From the NCBI GenBank assembly GCA_021739695.1, contig JAIPBM010000001.1, forward strand, positions 1-64,000: DNA of 64,000 bases. The letters run 5' to 3'. The position numbers and the translations under genes are program-made. The DNA comes from Flavobacteriales bacterium. GTDB lineage: Bacteria; Bacteroidota; Bacteroidia; UBA10329. The notes beneath the pieces were generated by a model. It saw only the letters and a program-made list of their open reading frames with translations. It ran no database searches and was not told the DNA's origin. Position 1 is the stretch's first letter, and every line of letters starts with the position of its first letter. Positions 34,223 through 44,692 of the stretch are shown here, in pieces.

Positions 34223-37084
34223 ATGAAGCGTATTTATCTAGTAGCAGTTGCCGGACTCCTTTTTTCAGCTTGCGGCCCTGCAAATCAGACCAAACTTCCA
34301 GAAGGCGTTAAGCTTGTGGAAAAGGTCGAAAAGTCCGAATCGGGTCTATCTGTTCCGTACGAAAAGTATGTTTTGGACAATGGTCTACAGGTAATTATTC
34401 ACGAAGATCACTCTGACCCTATCGTTCATGTGGACGTGACCTACCACGTAGGTTCTGCCCGCGAAGAGCCAGGACGCTCAGGCTTTGCCCACTTCTTTGA
34501 GCATATGATGTTCCAAGGATCGGACAATGTGGCTGACGAAGAGCATTTCAAAACGGTTTCCGAATCGGGAGGAACCTTGAACGGAACAACCAATAAAGAC
34601 AGAACCAACTATTTCGAGACCCTTCCAAGCAATCAGTTGGAAAGAGCGCTTTGGTTGGAGGCAGACAGGATGGGATTCCTTTTGGATGCCGTTACACAGG
34701 AAAAATTCGAAGTGCAACGTGCCACGGTTAAGAACGAGCGTGGACAGAGCTACGATAACCGTCCGTACGGATTGGTTGGCGAAAAGGTAATGCAAGCGCA
34801 ATATCCGCAAACACATCCTTACAACTGGCCAACCATCGGCTACTTGGAAGATCTGGACAATGCTGATGTGGATGACCTCAAACGTTTCTTTATGAGATGG
34901 TACGGACCGAACAATGCTGCACTTACAGTAGCCGGAGACGTCAATCCATCGGAAGTACTTGAGTTGGTTAAGAAATACTACGGAACCATACCTCGCGGAA
35001 CAGAAGTAGTGGCCGATAAACAGGAGCGCGTTGTTCTAACTGAAGACAGATACATTTCCTACGGAGACAACATCCGTTTCCCATTGATCCAATTCTCATA
35101 TTCTACCGTGCCGAACTACCATGCTGATGAAGCTCCGTTGGATGTGCTTTCTGATATTCTTGGTGGAAGCGAAAACTCCCTTTTCTACAAGAATTTCCAG
35201 AAAAGCCAAGTGGCCATTCAGGCCTCTGTGCAGCATCCTTGCCAAGAATTGGCAGGGCAATTTCAGCTATCTGTTCTTCCTTACCCTGGAAAAACCTTGG
35301 CTGAAATGGAAGAGGGCATTCGCTCCACATTGAAAGAGTTTGAAGAAAGAGGCGTGAACGAGGATGACCTGAAACGCTTCAAATCGAGCATGGAAAGCCA
35401 AATGATAAGCCGTTTGGAGACCGTTTCTGGAAAAGCCTCCACCTTGGCCGGCTATCAGTATGTAATGAACAATCCAAACTATGTGGGCACCGACCTACAG
35501 CGCTATATGGATGTAACGGCTGAAGATATCATGCGCGTTTACAACACCTACATCAAAGATCAGCATCCGGTTATTCTGAGCGTCTATCCGAACGGACAGC
35601 CAGAACTGGTTGCCAAGCCAGATAATTTCGTTTATGTGAGAGATACCACCTTGGAGGCCAACATGGCCCAATACGAAGGTTTGGCATATCACAAACCAAG
35701 CAAAGAAGAGGACGGATTTGACCGAAGCGTGAAGCCAGCATCTGGCCCAAGCCCTGTGATCAACGTTCCTGATTATTGGAAAGAGGATTTCGACAACGGA
35801 TTGAAAGTGATCGGGGCCAAAAACGATGAGATCCCTAAGGTTTACCTTAGAATTGGTGTGAAAGCAGGACACCGATACGAAGACCCAGCAAAAGCCGGTA
35901 TTGCCAGTCTTTTCGGATCCATGATGGCCGGAACAACAGAAAGCTATACAACAGAAGAACTATCGGGCGAACTGGAAAAACTAGGTAGTTCCATTGATGT
36001 GTATGCCGGAGACGAAGAGATTGTGGTGAACGTGAGCTCATTGACAAAAAACCTGGATGCAACCTTGAAATTGCTTGAAGAGGTGATGATGAAGCCAAAA
36101 TTCACTGAAGACGATTTTAACCGCGAGAAATTCTCTCAAATGGAATCCATCGCCAATCAGGTAAACGAACCTACATCCTTGGCCGAAAATGAATTCTCAG
36201 AGGTCTTGTATGGCAAAGGTCACATTATGGCCATCTCTTCCATGGGAACTGAAAACAGCCTTGGTGGTGTTACGCTTACCGATGTGCAGGATTATTACAC
36301 TTCGCACTTTGCGCCTAATATTTCCAATCTGGTGATCGTGGGCGATCTTGAGAAAGAAGCCATACTGGGCAAACTGGCATTCCTCAAGGCGTGGGAGAAG
36401 AAAGATGTGGTGTTTCCTACCGAACCGGCCACCCCGGAAGCAGGCGCTACCAAGATCTATCTGGTAGATAAGCCTGATGCTGCGCAATCAGAGATCCGAA
36501 TGGGATACCTATCCATGCCATACGATGCAACTGGAGATTACTACAAGGCCAAGTTGATGAACTTTAACCTTGGTGGCAATTTCAATAGCCGTCTTACACA
36601 GAAACTTCGTGAAGAGAAAGGCTGGACCTATGGTTCTTACACATACTTCAGCGGAAGCGAACACAAAGGCCCTTTTACGGCCGGTGGCGCGTTTAAACGT
36701 GAGGCTACAGACAGTGCCGTGGCTGAGTTCATTGATCAGTTCAAAAACTTTGCAGAGAACGGAGTAACGGAAGAGGAACTCACATTCCTCAAAAGCTCCA
36801 TTGGGCAGCAAGATGCATTGAAGTATGAAGCAGGATACCAGAAAACCGGATTCTTGAACACCATCCTGCGTTTTGGGCTGGATGCCAACTACACCGATAA
36901 GCAGAACGAGATCCTTAAAAACCTAAGCAAGGAAGATGTTGATGCACTTGCTGCTAAATACATCGACCCAAGCAAAATGGCCATAGTGGTTGTGGGCGAT
37001 AAGAAGACCATTTACGAAGGGCTGAGCAAATTGCCTTACGAAATAGAGGTGGTTAACCTAAGCGTAGATGTAGCGAAGGATTAA
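34223..37084 (+). CDS. M16 family zinc metalloprotease, double-domain lipoprotein
   Basis: 953 residues. Lipoprotein signal MKRIYLVAVAGLLFSACG puts it in the envelope. Two M16 (pitrilysin/insulinase) units are fused: the first has the inverted zinc motif HFFEH near residue 90 with the downstream Glu in VKNERGQSYDN; the second (from about 520, PKVYLRIGVKAGHRYEDPAKAG) lacks HxxEH, as in the usual inactive partner domain, but keeps the RxxxxY-type segment (QKLREEKGWTYGSY). It likely degrades peptides or processes proteins in the periplasm. Start ATG 34223 is supported by the promoter position. Confidence 0.93.
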   Translation: MKRIYLVAVAGLLFSACGPANQTKLPEGVKLVEKVEKSESGLSVPYEKYVLDNGLQVIIHEDHSDPIVHVDVTYHVGSAREEPGRSGFAHFFEHMMFQGSDNVADEEHFKTVSESGGTLNGTTNKDRTNYFETLPSNQLERALWLEADRMGFLLDAVTQEKFEVQRATVKNERGQSYDNRPYGLVGEKVMQAQYPQTHPYNWPTIGYLEDLDNADVDDLKRFFMRWYGPNNAALTVAGDVNPSEVLELVKKYYGTIPRGTEVVADKQERVVLTEDRYISYGDNIRFPLIQFSYSTVPNYHADEAPLDVLSDILGGSENSLFYKNFQKSQVAIQASVQHPCQELAGQFQLSVLPYPGKTLAEMEEGIRSTLKEFEERGVNEDDLKRFKSSMESQMISRLETVSGKASTLAGYQYVMNNPNYVGTDLQRYMDVTAEDIMRVYNTYIKDQHPVILSVYPNGQPELVAKPDNFVYVRDTTLEANMAQYEGLAYHKPSKEEDGFDRSVKPASGPSPVINVPDYWKEDFDNGLKVIGAKNDEIPKVYLRIGVKAGHRYEDPAKAGIASLFGSMMAGTTESYTTEELSGELEKLGSSIDVYAGDEEIVVNVSSLTKNLDATLKLLEEVMMKPKFTEDDFNREKFSQMESIANQVNEPTSLAENEFSEVLYGKGHIMAISSMGTENSLGGVTLTDVQDYYTSHFAPNISNLVIVGDLEKEAILGKLAFLKAWEKKDVVFPTEPATPEAGATKIYLVDKPDAAQSEIRMGYLSMPYDATGDYYKAKLMNFNLGGNFNSRLTQKLREEKGWTYGSYTYFSGSEHKGPFTAGGAFKREATDSAVAEFIDQFKNFAENGVTEEELTFLKSSIGQQDALKYEAGYQKTGFLNTILRFGLDANYTDKQNEILKNLSKEDVDALAAKYIDPSKMAIVVVGDKKTIYEGLSKLPYEIEVVNLSVDVAKD

Positions 37085-37104
37085 GTTCCACTAGATTGTA
37101 TCTT

Positions 37105-37140
37105 AGAAAGCCGCTCCGAAGTGTCTCAGGGCGGCTTTCT
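37105..37140 (+). terminator. Terminator after the M16 gene
   Basis: Stem AGAAAGCCGC / GCGGCTTTCT with a 16-nt loop, followed by TTG TTT; 20 bp after the stop codon. Confidence 0.8.
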
Positions 37141-37341
37141 TTGTTTACGCAGGGCCGAGAAAACAGACAGATTTCCTGACTGCTTAGGTTCTGCTCTGGT
37201 ATAAATTAGATTTCACCCTTTTCATGCCTGATACGTCTACCCTGAGGCAATATTGTAACAATCATTGCTTGATTCGTCTCCGCAGTAATCACGTCCAAAG
37301 TTACATAGACCGATCTGTCTCCTGTCGGAAAGTAAATACAT

Positions 37342-37369
37342 AAAAAAGGCCCCGAATCGGGGCCTTTTT
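37342..37369. terminator. Bidirectional hairpin terminator
   Basis: AAAAAAGGCCCCG / CGGGGCCTTTTT with a 3-nt loop. On the minus strand it ends the coiled-coil gene (stop at 37394). The 200 bp between it and the previous terminator (37142-37341) hold nothing I recognise. Confidence 0.82.
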
Positions 37370-37393
37370 CACTAATTCTCAAATCTGTGAATT

Positions 37394-38293
37394 CTATCTG
37401 AATAGTACAGACGCAGTTCCTATCAAAGCATTATCAACATATATCTCCACGGTGTGTTTTCCAGCTTCAAATCCTGAAGAAGGTGCAACGTAGTACATAC
37501 AGATATCCGGAACTTGTTTATTTGCATACTCCACGTCTTTAGATTGACTGTAAGTCATCATTCCGCCTTCGAATTCAAACTCTTCGCCTCGGCCTGAAGT
37601 CAAAACCTTACCGTCTGGACCAACAATTCTAACGTAGATTGTCTTGGTTCCAGGTTTAGTGATAGGGTTTTCGCTTAGCGTGAAACAAGTTCTAAGCTTC
37701 TCAACTTTGTCGCCTTTATTATTCACTTTATCCTTCTTGCCTCGAACTCCTTCTACAGTGATCTGATACGCAGTAAGAACAGAACCCATCGCCACTTTAT
37801 TAGCCAAATTCATGTTCTCATTTGTGAGTTCCTTATTCAGTCCAGTCTGTTTTGTGAATTCGCCTTCTAAGTTTCCATATTGGCCTTGAAGAGAGTCGTG
37901 CGCTGCATAAAGACTGTCATACTTGGCTTCCATGCTCTCGTATTTTTCATTCATGGCTTTTAGCTGACTTCTATACCATGCCAATTTTCCAGCATCGCCC
38001 TTATATTTCTCCACGTCAGCTTTCAACGCAAGAATCTGTTGACGCTGTTGCTCCAACTCTTCTGATAACTGGCCATTTTCTTCTTCTAGACCAGAGTATT
38101 TCCCAAGAAGTTCGTCCAACTCAGCGGTAAGCTCATCTCGCTCCACCGTCAACTGTTGTTTTTCAACCGTAAGTTGGTCATTAGCAGCTTTTTGTTCAAA
38201 CAGTTGCCAGCCGAGAACACCGGACAACAATAGTAGAATAACTGCCAAGATGAGAAATACGCGATTGCTTTGGGTTTTTTCCTTGTCTTCCAT
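37394..38293 (-). CDS. Single-pass membrane protein with long coiled coil
   Basis: 299 residues. A cytoplasmic N-terminus of 11 residues is followed by one transmembrane helix (VFLILAVILLLLSGVLGW). Next comes a coiled coil of about 120 residues rich in Glu, Gln and Leu (QLTVEKQQLTVERDELTAEL ...). The C-terminal domain (about 180-299) is beta-rich, with TIYVRIVGPDGKVLTSG and GKHTVEIYVDNALIGTASVLF, resembling an Ig-like fold. Function unknown. It is transcribed alone, divergent from comF and followed by a strong terminator. Confidence 0.82.
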   Translation of the reverse strand: MEDKEKTQSNRVFLILAVILLLLSGVLGWQLFEQKAANDQLTVEKQQLTVERDELTAELDELLGKYSGLEEENGQLSEELEQQRQQILALKADVEKYKGDAGKLAWYRSQLKAMNEKYESMEAKYDSLYAAHDSLQGQYGNLEGEFTKQTGLNKELTNENMNLANKVAMGSVLTAYQITVEGVRGKKDKVNNKGDKVEKLRTCFTLSENPITKPGTKTIYVRIVGPDGKVLTSGRGEEFEFEGGMMTYSQSKDVEYANKQVPDICMYYVAPSSGFEAGKHTVEIYVDNALIGTASVLFR

Positions 38294-38385
38294 TATCGGT
38301 CGAAGTGGTTAGTGCTAATAGGTTTGTGCGCTAAAGTATAAAATTCAAGTAACTTGAAACCCTTTAGTAACAACGGTTTCAGGCT

Positions 38386-39093
38386 TTGCAACATTTATTC
38401 GACAGGGTGATTTCAATCGTAAACGATGTGATAGAATTGTTCTATCCGCGAATTTGCGGTGGCTGCAATTCCCATCTCATGAAACACGAACAAAACCTCT
38501 GTTTACCATGCTTGACCAAGCTTCCAAAAACATATTATTGGGACTATGATGTAAACCCGGTTGAAAAATTGTTTTGGGGACGGATAAAGGTCAATTCGGC
38601 ATGTTCATTTCTTCATTTCATTAAACTTTCGCCTACCCAAAAGATGTTGCATCGGCTGAAATACGAGAATAAGACAGGGATCGGAGTAGAGTTAGGAAGG
38701 AGCTTTGCGGTTATTCTGAAAGAAAAGAAATGGTTTAGCGATGCCGATCTAATCGTACCTGTTCCACTCCATCCAAGCAAGGAAATGCGTAGAGGATACA
38801 ATCAGAGTGCGCACATCGCAAACGGAATGGGTGATGTGCTAGGTTTAAAAGTGCAGAGCCGAGCATTAACGCGAACAGTGGCTTCAAAAAGCCAAACCAA
38901 AAAAGCAAGATTTGAACGCGTTGAAAATGTGAAACAAGTGTTTAAGATTAGCAAGCGCTACGATCTCAAAGGCAAAAATGTGCTGCTGGTAGATGATGTG
39001 GTAACCACTGGCGCTACACTGGAGGCAGCAGGGAAATGCCTGTTGGAAGCTGGCGTGGCGCGCCTTTACATAGCAACTGTAGCCTGTGCTTGA
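38386..39093 (+). CDS. ComF family phosphoribosyltransferase-like protein
   Basis: 235 residues. The N-terminus has a zinc-ribbon-like Cys set (CGGCNSHL ... CLPCLTKL), and the C-terminus a type I PRTase fold with the PRPP-binding motif VLLVDDVVTTGATLE near residue 200. Related to ComF of natural transformation and to GntX. Start is uncertain: TTG 38386 is the longest, GTG 38407 is an alternative, and there is no ATG. dprA in this window is another transformation-linked gene, but it is 17 kb away. Confidence 0.88.
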   Translation: MQHLFDRVISIVNDVIELFYPRICGGCNSHLMKHEQNLCLPCLTKLPKTYYWDYDVNPVEKLFWGRIKVNSACSFLHFIKLSPTQKMLHRLKYENKTGIGVELGRSFAVILKEKKWFSDADLIVPVPLHPSKEMRRGYNQSAHIANGMGDVLGLKVQSRALTRTVASKSQTKKARFERVENVKQVFKISKRYDLKGKNVLLVDDVVTTGATLEAAGKCLLEAGVARLYIATVACA

Positions 39094-39166
39094 GTGTCTT
39101 TCGCCCAATTTGCATTCGTTGGCAATTGTTACAGAAAGTTCTCAAATCCAGCTTTTTCTAATTGGC

Positions 39167-39174
39167 TATCTTTG
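39167..39174 (+). promoter_or_regulatory. Promoter -7 element TATCTTTG of dxs
   Basis: Exact TAnnTTTG match 23 nt before ATG 39198. A longer in-frame start at 39162 would put the promoter inside the coding region. Confidence 0.6.
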
Positions 39175-39197
39175 CCGCTTATCTTTTAACCACTTCA

Positions 39198-41132
39198 ATG
39201 GAGGATAAGAAGTATGTTCCTGGAGAATTGTTATCCAAAGTAAACGTTCCGGCCGACCTTAGAAAACTAAAGGAAGACCAGTTGGAACAGTTTTGTGCTG
39301 AACTCCGACAGTACATTATAGATGTGGTGTCTGTAAATGGCGGTCATTTTGGTGCCAGCCTTGGCGTTGTTGAAATGACCACTGCTATTCATTATGTATT
39401 CAATACACCGAGCGATCAATTGGTGTGGGACGTTGGCCATCAAGCTTATGGCCACAAGATCATTACGGGAAGGAGAGATAATTTTCACACAAACAGAAAG
39501 TATAATGGCATAAGCGGTTTCCCTAAAAGGAAAGAAAGCGAATACGATACTTTTGGCGTTGGTCACTCTAGCACATCCATCTCAGCCGCGCTCGGAATGG
39601 CTGTCGGTTCAAGACACAATGGAGATGCCCGGAAGCAACACATAGCTGTAATTGGCGATGGTGCTATGACTGGCGGGATGGCATTTGAAGCCTTGAACCA
39701 TGCTGGCGTAGAGAATGCCAATCTTTTGGTCATTCTGAACGACAACTGCATGAGCATCGACCCAAACGTTGGTGCACTGAAAGAATATCTCACCGATATT
39801 ACTACTTCGCCTACCTACAATAAGGTGAGAGATGAGGTTTGGAATTTGCTTGGTATGATCAGCAAATTCGGTCCGAATGCACAGGAAATCGCTTCCAAGA
39901 TTGAGAATGGAATTAAGAGTACACTTCTCAAGCAAAGCAATCTTTTTGAGTCGCTCAATTTCAGGTATTTCGGCCCAATTGATGGGCATGATGTGAACCA
40001 TATGGTTCGTGTGATGAAGGATCTGAAAGACATTCCTGGTCCTAAGATTCTACACTGCCTTACCGTTAAAGGCAAGGGTTATGAGTTGGCGGAACAAGAT
40101 CAGACCAAATGGCATGCACCAGGTCTTTTTAATAAGGACACTGGAGAAATAAAGAAGGTAAAACCAGAACAACCAGAACCTGCCAGATATCAGGATGTTT
40201 TTGGGAACACTATGGTTGAGTTGGCCAAAATGAACGAAAAGATCGTAGGTGTCACTCCGGCCATGCCTTCTGGCTGCTCGCTGAATATCATGATGAAAGC
40301 AATGCCTGACCGTGCTTTCGATGTAGGAATTGCAGAGCAGCATGCTGTCACGTTCTCAGCAGGAATGGCCACGCAAGGTTTGGTGCCATTCTGCAATATT
40401 TACTCAACATTCATGCAACGAGCCTATGATCAGGTTATTCATGATGTAGCCCTGCAGAACCTGAATGTCGTTTTCTGCCTTGATAGAGGCGGACTTGTTG
40501 GCGCTGACGGTGCTACTCATCATGGTGCTTTTGATATTGCCTACATGCGTTGCATACCAAACATCAAGGTCGCATCACCTATGAATGAAGAGGAATTGCG
40601 CAATATGATGTACTCCTCTCAATTGGAAGATGCAGGTGTTTGGTCAATTCGTTATCCTCGCGGTAATGGTGTGTTGGAAGAATGGGAAACTCCATTCCAA
40701 CAGATTGAAGTTGGGAAAGGAAGAAAAATAGCAGACGGCACAGACTTGGCCGTGCTCAGTTTCGGTCATGTAGGGAATTATGTGATTGATGCAAACAGGG
40801 AATTGATCGCGCGAGGAATTTCTATTGCGCATTATGACATGCGTTTCGCCAAACCATTGGATGAGGAGATGTTGCATGATGTGTTTCAAAAATTCAATAA
40901 GGTTATTACGATTGAAGATGGTTGCCTAACAGGCGGTTTCGGTAGTGCCATCATTGAATTCATGGCAGATAACGGCTATGCATCGCAAGTGCAACGTTTG
41001 GGTATTCCTGACCGTTTTATCGATCATGGTTCGCAAAAAGAACTTCACGTTGAGTGTGGTTATTACCATAACGATATCGTTGAAGCAGCTACTAAACTTG
41101 TCGGACTCAATGAAAAAGCAGCTGCTAGCTAA
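39198..41132 (+). CDS. dxs: 1-deoxy-D-xylulose-5-phosphate synthase
   Basis: 644 residues; condenses pyruvate and glyceraldehyde 3-phosphate with thiamine diphosphate, the first step of the MEP isoprenoid route. TPP motif GDGAMTGGMAFEALNHAG lies near residue 152 and NDNCMSI near 178; GHQAYGHKI and the transketolase pyrimidine domain (VGIAEQHAVTFSAGMA) are intact, and the C-terminal domain has GCLTGGFGSAI. ATG 39198 (MEDKKYVPG) is chosen from the promoter position. Its last 23 bp overlap the next gene. Confidence 0.96.
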   Translation: MEDKKYVPGELLSKVNVPADLRKLKEDQLEQFCAELRQYIIDVVSVNGGHFGASLGVVEMTTAIHYVFNTPSDQLVWDVGHQAYGHKIITGRRDNFHTNRKYNGISGFPKRKESEYDTFGVGHSSTSISAALGMAVGSRHNGDARKQHIAVIGDGAMTGGMAFEALNHAGVENANLLVILNDNCMSIDPNVGALKEYLTDITTSPTYNKVRDEVWNLLGMISKFGPNAQEIASKIENGIKSTLLKQSNLFESLNFRYFGPIDGHDVNHMVRVMKDLKDIPGPKILHCLTVKGKGYELAEQDQTKWHAPGLFNKDTGEIKKVKPEQPEPARYQDVFGNTMVELAKMNEKIVGVTPAMPSGCSLNIMMKAMPDRAFDVGIAEQHAVTFSAGMATQGLVPFCNIYSTFMQRAYDQVIHDVALQNLNVVFCLDRGGLVGADGATHHGAFDIAYMRCIPNIKVASPMNEEELRNMMYSSQLEDAGVWSIRYPRGNGVLEEWETPFQQIEVGKGRKIADGTDLAVLSFGHVGNYVIDANRELIARGISIAHYDMRFAKPLDEEMLHDVFQKFNKVITIEDGCLTGGFGSAIIEFMADNGYASQVQRLGIPDRFIDHGSQKELHVECGYYHNDIVEAATKLVGLNEKAAAS

Positions 41133-41709
41133 GTTGCTTAGAGCTTCACTGATCCTGTTGGTTGCATGCCTTGGCACCACAAGATCGTTTTCGCAGAGAT
41201 TGGCCGTTGGTGCCGACAAGGGAACGAACAACCACGTATTGTATGTTGAGTTTGGCGGTGCTGGGTATTACTACACGGTAAATTATGAACGGCTTCTATT
41301 AAGCAAGAACAAATTGGCGCTGTTCGCTAGAGTTGGTCTCGAATATATTCCATTTGGCAGAGCAGATAAACTCATTCATTTCCCTGTTGGAGGTAATCTG
41401 ACATTTGGCAATAAAAAACACCGCTTAGAAGCAGGAATGGCTGCTCTATTCAGAATAGATTTTGACCCAGGAGTTGGTTTTGGAGAAGGTTTTTACCTGA
41501 CGAATCCGCCAACAAGAATCTTTCTTTGTCCTTCAGTTGGCTATCGGTTTCATGCTAAACCGAATGAATGGGGCGAAACGTTCTTTCTCCGAGCCACGTT
41601 CACGCCAATTATTGGTATGGACGTGTTTCAAGACAAGCCGTACTTCTTACCACACGCAGGTATAAGCATAGGCCGCACGTGGAATAATCCTAATCGGAAA
41701 GGCCGTTAA
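41110..41709 (+). CDS. Small outer-membrane-like protein overlapping dxs
   Basis: 199 residues. Signal peptide MKKQLLAKLLRASLILLVACLGTTRSFSQ begins inside the dxs coding region, in another frame, 23 bp before the dxs stop. The mature part has alternating strands with aromatic residues (YYYTVNYERLLLS, KLALFARVGLEYIPF, RIFLCPSVGYRFHA) and ends HAGISIGRTWN, like short beta-barrel proteins. Function unknown. The overlap implies coupling to dxs and its stop overlaps the convergent small gene at 41706. Confidence 0.78.
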   Translation: MKKQLLAKLLRASLILLVACLGTTRSFSQRLAVGADKGTNNHVLYVEFGGAGYYYTVNYERLLLSKNKLALFARVGLEYIPFGRADKLIHFPVGGNLTFGNKKHRLEAGMAALFRIDFDPGVGFGEGFYLTNPPTRIFLCPSVGYRFHAKPNEWGETFFLRATFTPIIGMDVFQDKPYFLPHAGISIGRTWNNPNRKGR

Positions 41710-41984
41710 TTTTCGGCACCTGATTTAAGCCGTTCAAGAAATTGCTGACGCTCTTGTAACGGGAGCGAATTCAGTTCTTGTTGCAATTTATTCTGCTTAG
41801 TAGCGACCGATTTCGTTTTTACTTTTCGTTCCTTAGGAGAGTCGCTTCTTACCAATGAATTGCTCAACTTCCTTAACTGAGCTTCAAGCGTCCGTACGGC
41901 TGAAACATTCTTCTTCAACGAAAGACGAATCTCTTTTAACGATTCCTCCAGTTGCTCAATTTGGTCCACATTTTTTTGTTCCAT
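41706..41984 (-). CDS. Small coiled-coil protein
   Basis: 92 residues, charged and almost wholly helical (MEQKNVDQIEQLEESLKEIR ... LPLQERQQFLERLKSGAEN), with a basic middle (KERKVKTKSVATK). No signal peptide or domain recognised. Its stop shares bases with the convergent stop of the preceding gene. Coding status rests on the coherent amphipathic pattern; it could be a Flavobacteriia-specific DNA- or RNA-associated protein, but that is not shown. Confidence 0.6.
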   Translation of the reverse strand: MEQKNVDQIEQLEESLKEIRLSLKKNVSAVRTLEAQLRKLSNSLVRSDSPKERKVKTKSVATKQNKLQQELNSLPLQERQQFLERLKSGAEN

Positions 41985-42104
41985 AGTGTCCTTCTTTCGA
42001 ATCTTTCTACAAATGTAATAATGCAGAAGGAAGTATAATATCGGTAAAGATCATAGACGATTCTCAACCAGACCGAATAAAACGAATCCCCTTTCAAACA
42101 AAAA

Positions 42105-42135
42105 AAGCCCCTGTCATTCGACAAGGGCCTTAACT
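42105..42135 (-). terminator. Terminator after nrdA
   Basis: On the minus strand GCCCTTGTC pairs with GACAGGGGC (one mismatch, loop GAAT) and is followed by TTTTTTTG; it starts 22 bp after the nrdA stop. Confidence 0.75.
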
Positions 42136-42156
42136 AGAAGCGTTATTCTTGGCAGA

Positions 42157-44646
42157 TCAGCTTCCACACATTTCACATCCTTCCGGATTATCTAAAGAAC
42201 AAGTTATCTGAGCCTGAGCTTCTACCATATTCGTTGGTTGAACATTAGAAGAAGCACTAGGTCGTGTTATCATCACAGGCGTTGCCAACTCTGCAGGTTT
42301 CGCTGCAACCGGACTAGCTGGTGCTTTACTCATTTCCTCTGTTGATCTATTTTCTGTGGTGTTGGCAGTTGGCTCGGTCTTAGCCTCTTTGCTGACCGTG
42401 AACTGAATTGCAGATGCCGCGGCTTGAGTTCTCAAATAGTACATTCCGGTTTTCAGACCTGCTTTCCAAGCATAAAAGTGCATGGACGTAAGCTTTCCGA
42501 AATTCGGGTTCTGCATAAAGAGGTTCAAGCTTTGACTTTGATCGATGAAGGCACCGCGGTCTGCAGCCATATCGATAATGTCTTTCATACTTAGCTCCCA
42601 GATGGTTCTGTAAAGCTGACGGATGTTTGCTGGAATCTCTTCAATGTTCTGAACAGAGCCGTTGGCAGCAATCAGTTTATTCTTCATGTCATCATTCCAC
42701 AGACCCAATTTCACAAGATCTTTAAGAAGATGCTTGTTCACAACCACGAACTCTCCAGAAAGAACTCGTCTTGTGTAGATGTTTGAGTGGTAAGGCTCAA
42801 AACATTCGTTGTTCCCAAGAATCTGCGAAGTGGAAGCCGTTGGCATTGGAGCTACGAGCAACGAGTTGCGTACACCGTATTTCTTCACTTCTTCTTTCAA
42901 AACATCCCATTCCCAACGATTGGTTGGAGTAACGCCCCACATATCATATTGGAAAATACCTTGAGAAACAGGTGATCCAGGATAGCTTTCATAATGTCCG
43001 AATTCCTTTGCTTGATCTTTCGAACAGGTCATCGCTGCGTAATAGATCGTTTCGAAGATGTCCTTGTTAAGTTGTTTGGCCTCTTCAGAATCGAATGGCA
43101 AACGCAATTTGATGAAGGCATCAGCCAAACCTTGAACGCCAAGACCGATTGGACGATGACGCATGTTTGAATTGCGTGCTTCGATTACCGGATAGTAGTT
43201 GCGATCAATGATCTTATTTAGATTCCGAGTAGCCACGTAAGTGATGTCGAACAATTTCTGATGGTCGAATTCACCTTCTGAAGTAACAAATTTCGGAAGC
43301 GCGATAGAAGCGAGATTACAAACCGCAACTTCGTCTGGTGCGGTGTATTCAATGATCTCCGTACACAGATTCGAAGACTTGATCGTACCTAAGTTCTGCT
43401 GGTTCGATTTTCTGTTAGCAGCATCTTTGTAGAGCATGTAAGGTGTTCCGGTCTCAATTTGAGATTCCATGATGTGGAACCACAGATCTTGAGCTTTCAC
43501 CACTTTACGTGCCTTACCTTCTCTTTCATATTCTTCGTAAAGCGCTTCGAATTTCGGTCCCCAGCAATCTCCTAATCCCGGAGCTTCGTTCGGGCAGAAA
43601 AGTGACCAATCACCACCAGTTTCAACTCGCTTCATGAACAGATCTGGAATCCACATGGCATAGAAAAGGTCTCTTGCTCTGTTCTCTTCTTTTCCGTGGT
43701 TTTTCTTCAGATCCAAGAAATCGTACACATCAGCATGCCATGGCTCTAAGTAAATAGCGAACGAACCTTTACGTTTGCCGCCACCTTGATCTACATATCG
43801 AGCTGTATCGTTGAACACTCGCAACATCGGAACGATTCCGTTTGATGTTCCATTGGTGCCTTTGATGTAAGAACCTGTTGCACGGATATTGTGCATGCTA
43901 AGGCCGATTCCTCCGGCAGATTGCGAAATCTTAGCGCACTGCTTTAGTGTGTCGTAAATACCATCGATACTGTCGTCCTGCATTTGCAACAGGAAGCAAC
44001 TGCTCATTTGCGGCTTAGGTGTTCCAGCGTTGAAAAGTGTTGGAGTAGCGTGCGTAAACCATCTTTCTGAAAGCAGATTGTAGGTTTCGATGGCCGACTT
44101 CACATCTTCTTTATGAATACCAACGGCCACACGCATCAACATATGCTGAGGACGCTCTGTGATCTGATCGTTGGTTTTGAGCAGGTAACTTCTTTCCAAG
44201 GTTTTGAAACCGAAGAAATCATATCCGAAATCGCGGTCATAAATGATGGTTGAATCAAGAAGTGCAGCGTTTTCTTCGATGATCTTGTACACGTCATCAG
44301 CAATCAGCGAAGCCTTTTCCCCTGTCTTCGGATCGATGTATTCGTACAATTTCTTCATCGTTCTGGAGAACGATTTAAGGGTTGATTTGTGGAGATTGGA
44401 AACCGCAATTCGGCTTGCAAGCAACGCATAATCAGGATGTCTTACTGTGAAAGAAGCAGCTGTTTCAGCAGCCAATTCATCCAACTGTTGGGTTGTAACG
44501 CCTTCGTAAATTCCTTCAATGACACGCATTGCAACAGGAATCGGGTCAACGATCGGATCCAAACCGTAACACAGTTTTTGAATACGGGCAGTAACCTTAT
44601 CAAACTTGATGGTTTCTTTTCTACCGTCTCTTTTTACAACAAACAT
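42157..44646 (-). CDS. nrdA: Class Ia ribonucleotide reductase, large subunit
   Basis: 829 residues; reduces ribonucleoside diphosphates to deoxyribonucleotides. An N-terminal ATP cone is present ([21 protein letters not shown]). Catalytic N-x-C-x-E occurs as NLCTEI near 427, with partner Cys in [12 protein letters not shown] near 218; [19 protein letters not shown] near 605 is the conserved loop. The last CxxC lies in GCEMCGS, the swinging arm reduced by thioredoxin. Before it is a Pro/Ala/Thr-rich linker of about 60 residues (about 755-815). It is 46 bp downstream of nrdB in one operon. Confidence 0.98.
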   Translation of the reverse strand: MFVVKRDGRKETIKFDKVTARIQKLCYGLDPIVDPIPVAMRVIEGIYEGVTTQQLDELAAETAASFTVRHPDYALLASRIAVSNLHKSTLKSFSRTMKKLYEYIDPKTGEKASLIADDVYKIIEENAALLDSTIIYDRDFGYDFFGFKTLERSYLLKTNDQITERPQHMLMRVAVGIHKEDVKSAIETYNLLSERWFTHATPTLFNAGTPKPQMSSCFLLQMQDDSIDGIYDTLKQCAKISQSAGGIGLSMHNIRATGSYIKGTNGTSNGIVPMLRVFNDTARYVDQGGGKRKGSFAIYLEPWHADVYDFLDLKKNHGKEENRARDLFYAMWIPDLFMKRVETGGDWSLFCPNEAPGLGDCWGPKFEALYEEYEREGKARKVVKAQDLWFHIMESQIETGTPYMLYKDAANRKSNQQNLGTIKSSNLCTEIIEYTAPDEVAVCNLASIALPKFVTSEGEFDHQKLFDITYVATRNLNKIIDRNYYPVIEARNSNMRHRPIGLGVQGLADAFIKLRLPFDSEEAKQLNKDIFETIYYAAMTCSKDQAKEFGHYESYPGSPVSQGIFQYDMWGVTPTNRWEWDVLKEEVKKYGVRNSLLVAPMPTASTSQILGNNECFEPYHSNIYTRRVLSGEFVVVNKHLLKDLVKLGLWNDDMKNKLIAANGSVQNIEEIPANIRQLYRTIWELSMKDIIDMAADRGAFIDQSQSLNLFMQNPNFGKLTSMHFYAWKAGLKTGMYYLRTQAAASAIQFTVSKEAKTEPTANTTENRSTEEMSKAPASPVAAKPAELATPVMITRPSASSNVQPTNMVEAQAQITCSLDNPEGCEMCGS

Positions 44647-44692
44647 GGGGAATAGGGTTTTGGCGGGTTAATTAATTCTGTATTCAGTACTA

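Noticed and set aside
39162-39197. Longer dxs start at 39162
   Set aside because: The TATCTTTG promoter lies inside this extension; MEDKKYVPG at 39198 is the better start.
42044-42124. Small minus-strand frame upstream of the nrdA terminator
   Set aside because: Short, overlaps the terminator and the gene at 41706, with no coding signal.
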